A stretch of 6,765 nt of DNA from Methylocapsa sp. (lineage in GTDB: Bacteria > Pseudomonadota > Alphaproteobacteria > Rhizobiales > Beijerinckiaceae). Where the stretch lies: the NCBI GenBank assembly GCA_003162995.1, contig PLUZ01000459.1:2005-8769 (forward strand), given 5' to 3'. Both the position numbers and the translations under genes were made by a program. This document shows, piece by piece, positions 1 to 6,475 of the stretch. Every line of letters starts with the position of its first letter. The stretch's first letter is position 1. The notes beneath the pieces were generated by a model, which was given only the letters and a program-made list of their open reading frames with translations, had not been told where the DNA came from and made no database searches.

Positions 1-104
1 TCGATCCGCAGCACCGTCGGCGCGGTGTCGCCCGCTTGCGCGTGCAGCCGCGATGCCGCGCCAATCGCGAGAGTTCCGGCAAGAAAATTACGGCGGGACA
101 GCAT
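1..104 (-). CDS. ABC transporter substrate-binding protein, N-terminal fragment with Tat signal
   Basis: Only the first 34 codons lie in the window; the gene runs off the left edge. The visible protein begins MLSRRNFLAG, and SRRNFL matches the twin-arginine (Tat) consensus S-R-R-x-F-L. A short hydrophobic stretch follows, then a likely cleavage site near LHAQA, and the mature part starts toward a beta strand (TVLRI). The start is set by GGAGG five bases upstream (110-114 on the complement). The gene lies 19 bases after the ATPase stop and is co-oriented with ATPase and permease. In NitT/TauT-type importers the remaining expected component is the periplasmic binding protein, so that role is inferred from context plus signal peptide. 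The ligand cannot be read from this fragment. A different Tat-exported protein is possible but less likely. Confidence 0.75.
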   Translation of the reverse strand, partial: MLSRRNFLAGTLAIGAASRLHAQAGDTAPTVLRI

Positions 105-123
105 GAAAGCCTCCGGTACGGGC

Positions 124-1458
124 TTATTGCGGATTTTCCAGACTGAAGGTCTCGGATGTCTCGTCATAGGCGAAGAGTTCGCCATAGCGGCCCCAATTGA
201 CCACGCTCTTCAAGGTCCGGTCGGCGTATTCATCCGACATATAGTCCTCGAGCTCCTCCAAGAAGCGGACCGCGCGTGCGGTATGGGTGGGACGCTCGTC
301 GAGCACGAGTTTGATTCGCGCGGCGAGCGGCAAATAGGACAAGAGGTGATCGCCGAAGAGTTTTTTGCGCACATCGACATCCGCCTCGGCGAAACGCTGA
401 CCGGCGGGCGTCAATTTGATGTCGCCTTCCTCGATCTCGGCGAAGCGAAGCAATTGCAAGGTTTCGGCGACCGGGAAGAGTTCGTCGACTTCCATCTGCA
501 GACTATCGGCGAGCGCTGGCAAATCGGCGCGGCCCAAATAGGGTTCGGCGGCGATTTCCTCGATCATGCCGGCAAGCGTATTGGTCGAAACGCGCGGCAG
601 AGCCATTCCGAAGCCGAGACCCGGGAAGGCGCCATCGCGGCCGGGTGCCACCGGCGCCGGCCGTTTGGTCATGAGCGCGTAGATCTTGTCCACCAATTGG
701 CGGAATTCGGGATCGAGCCGGTTGCGCGGATGTTGCAGCTTGACCTGAATTTCGGCGGCGATACGGCCGGGATTGCTGGACAACACGATGATGCGGTCGC
801 ACATCAGCACCGCCTCCTCAATGTTGTGGGTGACCATGAGAATGCTCTTGATCGGCATGCGTCCCTCGACCCAGAGGTCGAGAAGGTCGGTACGCAGGGT
901 TTCCGCGGTGAGCACGTCAAGCGCCGAAAAAGGCTCGTCCATCAAGAGAATATTGGGATGCACGACAAGCGCCCGCGCAAAGCCAACGCGCTGACGCATG
1001 CCACCGGAAAGTTCCTTCGGAAAGGCGGATTCGAAACCGTCGAGTCCGATGAGATCGATCGCTTTCAACGCGCGCCTTCGCGCTTCGTCCTTGGTCACCC
1101 GTTTTGCCCGCAGGCCAAGCTCGACATTGGCGAGCACGGTGAGCCAGGGAAACAGCGCGAAGCTCTGAAACACCATGGCAACCCCATCGACCGGACCGTC
1201 TACGGGCTGGCCAAGATAGCTCACCTCGCCGCTGGAGGGGAAAATGAGGCCGGACACGATGCGCAGGAGCGAGGATTTGCCGCAGCCGGAGCGCCCCAAC
1301 AGGCCGACGATTTCATCCCCCTTGAGGGTGAGCGAGACATCGTCAAGCACGGCCGGCCCTGGCTCGCCAGACCCGGTTTGATAGCGCTGAGAGACGTTCC
1401 TGACTTCGAGCAAGGGCTGCTTGCCGGCAAAGGATGTCCGCGCATCGTTGTCTTGCAT
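124..1458 (-). CDS. ABC importer ATP-binding protein (NitT/TauT type) with C-terminal AAA-associated domain
   Basis: This 444-residue protein is the cytoplasmic ATPase that powers the importer. All nucleotide-binding motifs are intact: Walker A GRSGCGKS at 55-62, Q-loop Gln98, signature LSGGMRQ at 150-156, Walker B ILLMDEP at 170-176, D-loop SALD at 178-181 and switch His211. Residues 1-265 resemble SsuB/TauB/NrtD-type ATPases, which are usually about 250-270 residues. The extra part, roughly 285-435, resembles the AAA-associated C-terminal domain (PF09821) found on a subset of these ATPases; its function is unknown to me and may be regulatory. The GAGGTG ribosome binding site (1464-1469 on the complement) overlaps the permease stop codon, and the gap is only 9 bases, so translational coupling is likely. 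The transported substrate is not determined by this subunit. Confidence 0.93.
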   Translation of the reverse strand: MQDNDARTSFAGKQPLLEVRNVSQRYQTGSGEPGPAVLDDVSLTLKGDEIVGLLGRSGCGKSSLLRIVSGLIFPSSGEVSYLGQPVDGPVDGVAMVFQSFALFPWLTVLANVELGLRAKRVTKDEARRRALKAIDLIGLDGFESAFPKELSGGMRQRVGFARALVVHPNILLMDEPFSALDVLTAETLRTDLLDLWVEGRMPIKSILMVTHNIEEAVLMCDRIIVLSSNPGRIAAEIQVKLQHPRNRLDPEFRQLVDKIYALMTKRPAPVAPGRDGAFPGLGFGMALPRVSTNTLAGMIEEIAAEPYLGRADLPALADSLQMEVDELFPVAETLQLLRFAEIEEGDIKLTPAGQRFAEADVDVRKKLFGDHLLSYLPLAARIKLVLDERPTHTARAVRFLEELEDYMSDEYADRTLKSVVNWGRYGELFAYDETSETFSLENPQ

Positions 1459-1467
1459 GAAATCACC

Positions 1468-3204
1468 TCAATCGAGCCGTAGGCGCCTTTCGGCTAGAGC
1501 GTATAATGGACGCCATAGCAGGCGGTTGAACATAATGACGAAGATCGACATCATCGCGACGCCGAGCACGATTTTCGGATAATCGCCGTCCGCGGTCGCC
1601 TTGGCGATATAGGCGCCGATCCCATGTGCCGACACCGTGTCATTGCCCCATTTCACATATTCCGCGACGATCGCCGCGTTCCAGGATCCGCCCGAGGCAG
1701 TCAGCGCTCCGGTCACGTAATAGGGAAAGATCCCTGGAATAATGACGTTTTTCCACCAATTCCAGCCGCGAATGCGAAAATTCGACACCGCCTCCTTGAG
1801 ATCGTTCGGAAACGCCGAAGCGCCAGCGATCACGTTGAAAAGAATGTACCACTGAGTGCCGAAGATGATCAGAAAACTTAGCCAAATGTCTGGGTTCAGA
1901 GAGAACTTGAGAATAAGAACGACGGCAACCGGAAAAACGACATTCGCCGGAAACGCCGCCAGGAATTGCGCAAGGGGCTGCACTTTTTCCGCGACTGCGG
2001 GCCGCAGACCGATCCAGACTCCCACCGGCACCCAGACCGCGGTCGCGAGCGCCATGAGCAGGATCACCCGCACCATGGTGAAAATCGTGTAGAGAACACT
2101 TTGCCAGACATCGCTCCAAGCGAGTTCTTGGCGCATATAGTCGATGATGAGCCACCCCGCCCAAAGCGCGGCAAAACCGATGAAGGCCACCCACAAAATA
2201 TCGATCATGCGGCTGAGCGCGGGGCTTTGACGACCGGAAGCGGAAGCGCGAACCGGCAGTTCCATGCGCAGCAGCGCGATGGTGTGGAACAGCTGCGCTG
2301 GACCGCGCATCAAAGCACGCATCCAATGTGTCCGCGCGAAGACTTGCGCCACGAAGGACTTTTCCTGGATCTGCCCGGCCGAGAGCTCGACCCGGAATCG
2401 CGCGCTAAAGGCAACCAGCGGCCGGAACAGCAATTGGTCATAGGCGATGATGACGGCCAGCATTGTGATGATGGCCGCGAACACGGCATCGATGCGCTTT
2501 TCCTCAATGGCGAGGGCAAGGTAGGAGCCGATGCCCGGCAATTTGATCGTTGTGTCGCCGACCGCGATCGCTTCTGATGCGACCACGAAAAACCAGCCTC
2601 CCGACATCGACATCATCATGTTCCAGATGAGCCCGGGCATCGCGAAGGGCGTGTCAAGCTGCCAGAACCGCTGCCACCACGAGAGACCAAAACCACGTGC
2701 GACTTCGACCAGATCGCGCGGCACGCTGCGGAGCGACTGATAGAAGGAAAAGGCCATGTTCCAGGCTTGTGAGGTGAAAATCGCGAAGACCGCCGCGCAT
2801 TCGGCGCCCAGGATTGAGCCGGGGAAAAGCCCGAGAAAGAAGGTCACCGTGAACGACAGAAAACCCAAGATCGGCACCGATTGCAGAACATCGAGCAACG
2901 GGATGAGGACGAGCGCGGCGCGCCGGCTTTTGGCGGCAAGCGTCGCGTAGACGAAGGTGAAAAGCAGCGAGGCGGCGATAGCGGCAAACATCCGCAAGGT
3001 CGTGCGCAGGGCGTAATAGGGCAGCAGCAGATAGTCGAGCGATACAACTGTCGATTCGGGCGCGGTCAAGGGCAGGGTCACCCCGTGTGAAACATGGGTG
3101 ACCGCAATGAATGCGGAAAAGATGAGCGCAAACGCAAAAAGATCATATTGGTTGGGAAGCGCCTTGCGGCCGAGCGAGGTGAAGGCGACGAATCGAGACA
3201 GCAT
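1468..3204 (-). CDS. ABC importer permease, fused two-domain NitT/TauT-type membrane protein
   Basis: This 578-residue inner-membrane protein carries two BPD_transp_1-type permease domains in one chain. Most NitT/TauT permeases are about 250-280 residues and dimerise, so this is a tandem fusion that supplies both halves of the channel. The first half spans roughly 20-265 and the second roughly 335-565, joined by a polar linker near 268-330. Each half has an EAA-type coupling loop contacting the ATPase: E167-VARGFGLSWW and E471-AVSNFRIRGWNWW, followed by P186 and P490 respectively. The many hydrophobic segments include 70-90, 97-125, 335-355, 370-395, 412-432, 440-462 and 545-562. The start at 3204 has a modest GAAAGG site upstream. 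It appears to be the first gene of the permease-ATPase-binding protein operon. The two halves are clearly diverged, so the fusion is not a recent duplication. Substrate unknown. Confidence 0.92.
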   Translation of the reverse strand: MLSRFVAFTSLGRKALPNQYDLFAFALIFSAFIAVTHVSHGVTLPLTAPESTVVSLDYLLLPYYALRTTLRMFAAIAASLLFTFVYATLAAKSRRAALVLIPLLDVLQSVPILGFLSFTVTFFLGLFPGSILGAECAAVFAIFTSQAWNMAFSFYQSLRSVPRDLVEVARGFGLSWWQRFWQLDTPFAMPGLIWNMMMSMSGGWFFVVASEAIAVGDTTIKLPGIGSYLALAIEEKRIDAVFAAIITMLAVIIAYDQLLFRPLVAFSARFRVELSAGQIQEKSFVAQVFARTHWMRALMRGPAQLFHTIALLRMELPVRASASGRQSPALSRMIDILWVAFIGFAALWAGWLIIDYMRQELAWSDVWQSVLYTIFTMVRVILLMALATAVWVPVGVWIGLRPAVAEKVQPLAQFLAAFPANVVFPVAVVLILKFSLNPDIWLSFLIIFGTQWYILFNVIAGASAFPNDLKEAVSNFRIRGWNWWKNVIIPGIFPYYVTGALTASGGSWNAAIVAEYVKWGNDTVSAHGIGAYIAKATADGDYPKIVLGVAMMSIFVIMFNRLLWRPLYALAERRLRLD

Positions 3205-3346
3205 GGCAGCCTTTCACATAGGTCTTGCATGTGCGGGTGGACAAATATGCGGGACGGCGGAATCCCGGCCGGGCCTGACCGGATACCGCCGCGGTTGGTA
3301 CGCTCGCTGCGGCACATGAAAAATAGATGACAGCAAAACAACAACC

Positions 3347-3374
3347 AGGCTTGCGCCGCCGGCGCAAGAAGCCT
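3347..3374. repeat. GC-rich hairpin (inverted repeat) in the intergenic region
   Basis: CTTGCGCC (3350-3357) and GGCGCAAG (3361-3368) form a perfect 8-base stem around a 3-base GCC loop. The stem can be extended by AGG (3347-3349) pairing with CCT (3372-3374) across a short bulge. No T-tract follows on either strand, so it is not a canonical intrinsic terminator. It would lie in the leader of the leftward ABC transcript if transcription starts upstream of it, or act as a protein-binding site in DNA. The repeat is seen directly; any role is inference. Confidence 0.7.
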
Positions 3375-3388
3375 CCCGGGCTTTGCGC

Positions 3389-3411
3389 CAAGCTTGTAAT
3401 TCACGAGCTTG
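3389..3411. promoter_or_regulatory. 23-base near-palindrome, candidate operator
   Basis: The arms CAAGCT (3389-3394) and AGCTTG (3406-3411) are perfect inverted repeats. The inner bases also pair in part (GT at 3396-3397 with AC at 3403-3404), so 9 of 11 symmetric positions match around the centre at 3400. A length of about two helical turns suits a dimeric regulator. It sits between two divergent genes, roughly 48 bases upstream of the candidate -35 of the lysozyme gene. No regulator gene is in the window, so the binding protein is unknown. Confidence 0.4.
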
Positions 3412-3458
3412 CCTGAAATTAACCAAAAGGAGCCTGGAAGCGCGAGACGGCCGTTTTT

Positions 3459-3488
3459 TTGACTTTTTAACGACATATTACGGATTAT
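3459..3488 (+). promoter_or_regulatory. Candidate sigma70-type promoter for GH25 gene
   Basis: TTGACT (3459-3464) matches 5 of 6 bases of the -35 consensus, and GATTAT (3483-3488) matches 4 of 6 of the -10, with an 18-base spacer. Transcription would start near 3495 and give a leader of about 32 bases. A T-run just before the -35 adds AT-richness. This is consensus matching by eye and has not been scored against background. Confidence 0.45.
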
Positions 3489-3526
3489 GAAATAATTTGA
3501 CGGTTTAGGGGCTGGCTCTTACGTCG

Positions 3527-4315
3527 ATGCGATATTTTCCTCGTTCGTTTTTTGTCCTCGGTTCATTGTCTTGGCTCGGCCTCGCGCTGCTAGCCGGCGG
3601 TTGCGCGGGCGGCGTTACCGGCGACGCTCTTTTTCCGGGCCCGGCGGATTATGAGGTTGGCGGCATCGATGTCTCCAAATATCAGGGCGATATCGATTGG
3701 AGCAGTGTGCACGCCGCTGGTGTTCGCTTCGCCTGGATCAAGGCGACCGAGGGCGGCGACCGCGTCGATGAGAAATTTGCCCAAAATTGGGCTTCGGCGA
3801 AAGCCGCGGGCGTGCCGCGCGGCGCCTATCATTTCGCCTATTGGTGCAGGCCCATGCAGGAACAAGCGGCCTGGTTTTCCAGGAACGTTCCCAATGATCC
3901 GGACGCCTTGCCGCCGGTGCTCGATGTCGAGTGGAATGGCCAATCAAAAACCTGCCCAAAACGCATCCCGCGAGATGTTGCCATAGCGCAGATGAAAATC
4001 ATGCTCGCCGCGATGGAACAGGCCTATGGGAAAAAACCGGTGATCTATACGTCGATCGATTTCCATCGTGACGTCATGGAGGGGGAATTTTCCGATTACC
4101 CGATCTGGGTCCGCAGCGTGAAATGCCATCCGTCGCTCAAATATGGCAATCGCCACTGGCATTTCTGGCAGCATACCGCCGAAGGCCATGTTGCCGGTAT
4201 TCGCGGCTATGTCGATCGCAATGCCTTCAACGGTTCGATCAAGGATTGGCAGGCTTGGCTCGCCAACAACAAAGCGCTTGCCGACAACAAAGCGACCAGC
4301 GCGCGCGGCGCTTGA
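3527..4315 (+). CDS. GH25 family lysozyme (N-acetylmuramidase), putative lipoprotein
   Basis: This 262-residue protein should hydrolyse the beta-1,4 bond between N-acetylmuramic acid and N-acetylglucosamine in peptidoglycan. GH25 hallmarks are present in order: GIDVSKYQG with Asp48, FAWIKATEG at 68-76, RGAYHFAYW at 98-106, the catalytic Asp133-x-Glu135 in PPVLDVEW, PVIYTS at 171-176, WHFWQHT at 211-217, and Asp230 in the GYVDRNAF segment. The length fits a single catalytic domain with no cell-wall-binding repeats. The N-terminus is a hydrophobic signal sequence ending LLAGGC, with Cys26 as a likely lipidation site. The lipobox is relaxed because Ala, not Leu, occupies position -3. The start ATG has only a distant AGGGG (15 bases away) as a ribosome site. 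It converges on the Met-rich gene with 45 bases between. Function in wall remodelling or attack on competitors cannot be distinguished here. Confidence 0.92.
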   Translation: MRYFPRSFFVLGSLSWLGLALLAGGCAGGVTGDALFPGPADYEVGGIDVSKYQGDIDWSSVHAAGVRFAWIKATEGGDRVDEKFAQNWASAKAAGVPRGAYHFAYWCRPMQEQAAWFSRNVPNDPDALPPVLDVEWNGQSKTCPKRIPRDVAIAQMKIMLAAMEQAYGKKPVIYTSIDFHRDVMEGEFSDYPIWVRSVKCHPSLKYGNRHWHFWQHTAEGHVAGIRGYVDRNAFNGSIKDWQAWLANNKALADNKATSARGA

Positions 4316-4360
4316 TCGCAACAAGATAAGACGCTCGCAAGCGCGCGCCGATTTGGGCGC

Positions 4361-4951
4361 TCAACCGCTCTTGATGGGCAGTTTTTTCTTACGATTAAGG
4401 TCCCAAAAATAATAGCCGAATGAGGCCGCCAGAACAATTCCGGCAAAGGCGAAAACAAATACCCATTTGTGCGTCTCCTGCGCGACGGTGACGACGAGCC
4501 GGCCGGACATGGTCATGTCCTTGCCATCGCTGACCGTCACGAGGACCGCGTATTTGCCTGGCTGATCGAAGTTGATGGGGAGTGTGATAACTCCCGTCGG
4601 GTAATTCTTCGGCGGCAGATAGGCAAGCGTGATCGGACCGAGACTGGCTCCCGCCGCGGCATCGGCTTCGGCGCCTCTTACGATACGGACCTCCGCTGTC
4701 ATGTCGCGCAGTTCTTTCGAAACCGCGGTTAGCGTAACCACGGCAGCCCCAGGATAGGGAATTTCCGGGCAGGAATCATCCAGCGCGCCGGCTTGATAGA
4801 CCGACAATTGCATCTCATGCATGCCGGCCATCAGCATGCAGCCCATATTCATGTTCATATCCATGAAGCTGGTATCCTGGGCTTCTGCCCGCGCCCCAAG
4901 GATCGCAATTCCCAAGATCAAGGCTGCCGCCAACCGGCCTATTCCAAACAT
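4361..4951 (-). CDS. Exported Met-rich, C-terminally membrane-anchored protein, putative copper-binding
   Basis: This 196-residue protein has no family name I can assign with certainty. Residues 1-24 are a signal peptide ending AEA before Gln25. Residues 30-47 hold eight methionines in eighteen positions (30, 32, 34, 36, 39, 41, 44, 47) plus Cys38 and His45. A second MxM lies at 146/148 and another Cys at 61. Residues about 68-157 alternate hydrophobic and polar as expected of a small beta-sandwich. A single membrane helix at about 163-183 is followed by a basic tail (NRKKK), so the bulk should face the periplasm. Clustered Met, Cys and His in the periplasm commonly bind Cu(I); that role is inferred. 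The architecture recalls PmoD/AmoD copper proteins, but homology is untested. The start at 4951 is chosen over a TTG at 5023 because it has GGGAGG upstream and begins the signal peptide. It lies 96 bases after lhgO and may have its own promoter. Confidence 0.85.
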   Translation of the reverse strand: MFGIGRLAAALILGIAILGARAEAQDTSFMDMNMNMGCMLMAGMHEMQLSVYQAGALDDSCPEIPYPGAAVVTLTAVSKELRDMTAEVRIVRGAEADAAAGASLGPITLAYLPPKNYPTGVITLPINFDQPGKYAVLVTVSDGKDMTMSGRLVVTVAQETHKWVFVFAFAGIVLAASFGYYFWDLNRKKKLPIKSG

Positions 4952-4961
4952 AAGTGAATTT

Positions 4962-4967
4962 CCTCCC
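4962..4967 (-). promoter_or_regulatory. Ribosome binding site that fixes the Met-rich gene start
   Basis: GGGAGG on the minus strand lies 10 bases upstream of the ATG at 4951. It supports that start over the in-frame TTG at 5023, which would add 24 residues ahead of an otherwise complete signal peptide. Confidence 0.75.
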
Positions 4968-4994
4968 GATGATTGGTCTGTTACTTGCGGCCGC

Positions 4995-5023
4995 GTTGTA
5001 CTGAAAGGAGGGAGCTTTGCCAA
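4995..5023 (-). promoter_or_regulatory. Candidate promoter for the Met-rich protein gene
   Basis: On the minus strand TTGGCA (5018-5023, 5 of 6 to consensus) and TACAAC (4995-5000, 4 of 6) are separated by exactly 17 bases. Transcription would start near 4988, leaving a leader of about 37 bases that includes the GGGAGG site. This would let the gene be expressed apart from lhgO. It was found by eye, and no terminator separates the two genes, so read-through is equally possible. Confidence 0.45.
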
Positions 5024-5027
5024 CCGC

Positions 5028-5062
5028 GCAATTGCAATTGCTCGAATTTACAATTGCTCGAA
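5028..5062. repeat. Overlapping palindrome and 12-base direct repeat at the lhgO 3' end
   Basis: CAATTGCTCGAA occurs at 5035-5046 and again at 5051-5062, a 16-base period. The right copy encodes the last residues of LhgO and the left copy lies just past its stop codon. The left copy also overlaps GCAATTGCAATTGC (5028-5041), a perfect 14-base palindrome. The repeat looks like a small local duplication; no function is evident and no T-tract marks it as a terminator. Confidence 0.7.
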
Positions 5063-6250
5063 CCGCGCCAGGACCTTTTCAGCGATCATGCGTGCGATCG
5101 GGATTGCCGATGTCGCGGCGGGCGAGGGTGCATTGCACACATGCAGCATCCGGGCGGTTTCCGCGAAGAGAAAATCATGCACAAGGGTGCCGTCGCGCAA
5201 CACCGCCTGGGCGCGTATGCCTGCGACACCTGGTTCGAGATCGGCGAGCGACAGATCCGGGCAATATTTGCGGCATTGGGCGAGATAGCTTTGTTTCCAA
5301 AGGGAGTTTCGCATCTCCTCAACGCCTGCGGCAAAATGCGTTCCGATAACTCTCCAAAATCCCGGAAACGCCATGTAATCCAGGACATCCTGGGGCCGGA
5401 AGGAAAATTTCCCGTAGCCTTCGCGGGCAAATCCTAGCACCGCGTTGGGGCCGACGATGATTCTTCCGTCGATTGTCCGGGTGAGATGAATCCCGACAAA
5501 AGGAAGTTTTGGGTCCGGAATGGGATAAATCAGGTGATTGATCAATCCTGCCCGAGATTTTGGCAGGGTATAAAATTCGCCTCGAAACGGCACGATGCGA
5601 TGATCGATCTTGATGCCGGCCAATTTGGCAAGGCGGTCGGACTGAAGTCCGGCGCAAACGATCAAGGACCGCGCGCGCCAGCTCCGTTGGGCGGTCGAAA
5701 TTTCGATGGCGTGCGGGTCTTCGTGAATGGCAACGACTTCGGTGCCGAGCTCGATCTCGGTTCCCTCTGCCGAGACGATTTTGGCAAATGCCGCGGAGAT
5801 CATTTTGTAGTCGACGATCCCCGTCGAAGGGATGAGCAGAGCGGCGATGCCAGTGACATTGGGTTCGAGCTGCATAAGGCCGGCGTGATCGATCCGTTCG
5901 GCGGCGATGCCGTTTTGCTTGGCGCGCTCGAAGAGAGCCTCCATATGGACGCGCTCGCGATCATTGGTGGCGACGAGAAGCTTGCCGCAATTTTCGAATT
6001 TTATGTCGTGTTCCACGCAGAAAGCTTTTGTCGCGGAAGCGCCTTCGCGGCAAAATTGGGCCTTCAAACTTCCCGGCGCATAATAAATGCCCGCATGGAT
6101 GACGCCGCTGTTGTGCCCGGTTTGATGGCTGGCAATGGCGGTTTCTTTTTCCAGAACAACGATCGAGGAACGAGGCCGTGCCCGCAAAATTTCGCGGGCG
6201 GTCGCCAAGCCGACAATCCCAGCGCCAACAATTGCAAAATCATAGGTCAT
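5048..6250 (-). CDS. lhgO: L-2-hydroxyglutarate oxidase (FAD-dependent)
   Basis: This 400-residue flavoprotein oxidises L-2-hydroxyglutarate to 2-oxoglutarate; the E. coli enzyme (formerly YgaF) passes electrons to the membrane quinone pool. The N-terminal dinucleotide fold is clear: GAGIVG at 9-14 and Glu34 ending the second beta strand, where it should contact the FAD ribose. The segment HQTGHNSGVIHAGIYY (42-57) followed by PGSLKAQFC is near-identical to my memory of E. coli LhgO, as are NHLIYPIPDP (238-247), VGPNAV (266-271) and CNAPSPAATSAIPI (372-385). Length is close to the 422 of E. coli, with a shorter C-terminus. An ATG at 6334 would add 28 basic residues before the FAD fold, so the start at 6250 is preferred, though no good ribosome site precedes it. 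The glutarate hydroxylase CsiD, its partner in some bacteria, is not in the window. It may therefore serve lysine/glutarate breakdown or metabolite repair. Confidence 0.93.
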   Translation of the reverse strand: MTYDFAIVGAGIVGLATAREILRARPRSSIVVLEKETAIASHQTGHNSGVIHAGIYYAPGSLKAQFCREGASATKAFCVEHDIKFENCGKLLVATNDRERVHMEALFERAKQNGIAAERIDHAGLMQLEPNVTGIAALLIPSTGIVDYKMISAAFAKIVSAEGTEIELGTEVVAIHEDPHAIEISTAQRSWRARSLIVCAGLQSDRLAKLAGIKIDHRIVPFRGEFYTLPKSRAGLINHLIYPIPDPKLPFVGIHLTRTIDGRIIVGPNAVLGFAREGYGKFSFRPQDVLDYMAFPGFWRVIGTHFAAGVEEMRNSLWKQSYLAQCRKYCPDLSLADLEPGVAGIRAQAVLRDGTLVHDFLFAETARMLHVCNAPSPAATSAIPIARMIAEKVLARFEQL

Positions 6251-6446
6251 TGGTTCGGCGCGAAAAGTCTGGTGAGGATTCGTGTTGAATTGCCAAAGCT
6301 TGAGATCCTTTGGATGGCGGTGATGCCGTCTCATTCACAGGCTTCTTCCACCCATGTCAAAAGGCTTTTGCCAAGTGAGCATAGATATCTTCGCCAGCTC
6401 CCGCGAAGAGGCGATGCGCCAGCGATGATGACGTGGCCTAAGCAGT

Positions 6447-6475
6447 TTGACACGCTGTTTATATATTAATAATAT
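6447..6475 (+). promoter_or_regulatory. Near-consensus sigma70-type promoter for the secreted protein gene
   Basis: TTGACA (6447-6452) is a perfect -35 and TAATAT (6470-6475) a 4-of-6 -10, with the optimal 17-base spacer, in the most AT-rich spot of the window. Transcription would start near 6482, about 50 bases before the ATG. The -10 overlaps an inverted repeat, which suggests the promoter may be controlled by a repressor. Confidence 0.65.

Larger units (their letters stand above)
3205..3526. other. Divergent intergenic region between ABC operon and GH25 gene
   Basis: This 322-base stretch separates the leftward ABC operon from the rightward lysozyme gene and must hold both promoters. It contains a GC-rich hairpin, a 23-base near-palindrome and a fair promoter facing right, listed separately. 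For the leftward operon, a weak candidate on the minus strand is TTGTTG (3339-3344) and TTTCAT (3316-3321) with a 17-base spacer. Short open frames on the minus strand (for example 3078-3476) cross into the permease gene in another frame and look non-coding. I see no RNA gene and no recognisable riboswitch. Confidence 0.6.

Noticed and set aside
25..1482. A 485-codon open frame on the plus strand opposite the ATPase gene
   Set aside because: It is exactly codon-on-codon antisense to the ATPase. Stops there require TTA, CTA or TCA codons in the real gene, which are rare in GC-rich genomes. The protein has no recognisable domain, while the minus-strand frame has every ABC motif.
3078..3476. A 132-codon minus-strand frame across the intergenic region into the permease gene
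   Set aside because: It overlaps the permease in another frame, has low-complexity composition with no domain, and lacks a convincing ribosome site.
4266..4294. An 11-base direct repeat ACAACAAAGCG at 4266-4276 and 4284-4294
   Set aside because: It reflects a short repeated peptide (NKA-LADNKA) in the low-complexity C-terminal tail of the lysozyme; no regulatory or mobile role is suggested.
4316..4360. Possible terminator in the 45-base gap between the convergent GH25 and Met-rich genes
   Set aside because: Only a 5-base GCGCC/GGCGC stem (4345-4360) is present, with no T-tract on either strand, so it does not support an intrinsic terminator call.
5005..5349. A strong plus-strand AAGGAGGG (5006-5012) followed by a TTG start at 5017 and a 110-codon frame
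   Set aside because: The frame runs antisense through conserved lhgO sequence and its Arg/Cys-rich product resembles no protein. The site is probably a chance match in the intergenic gap.
6251..6334. Longer lhgO start at 6334 adding 28 residues
   Set aside because: The added residues are His/Arg-rich and precede a typical flavoprotein N-terminus; known LhgO proteins begin directly at the FAD-binding strand.
5486..6469. A 327-codon open frame on the plus strand opposite lhgO
   Set aside because: Same codon-aligned antisense effect; lhgO on the minus strand is strongly conserved over this span.
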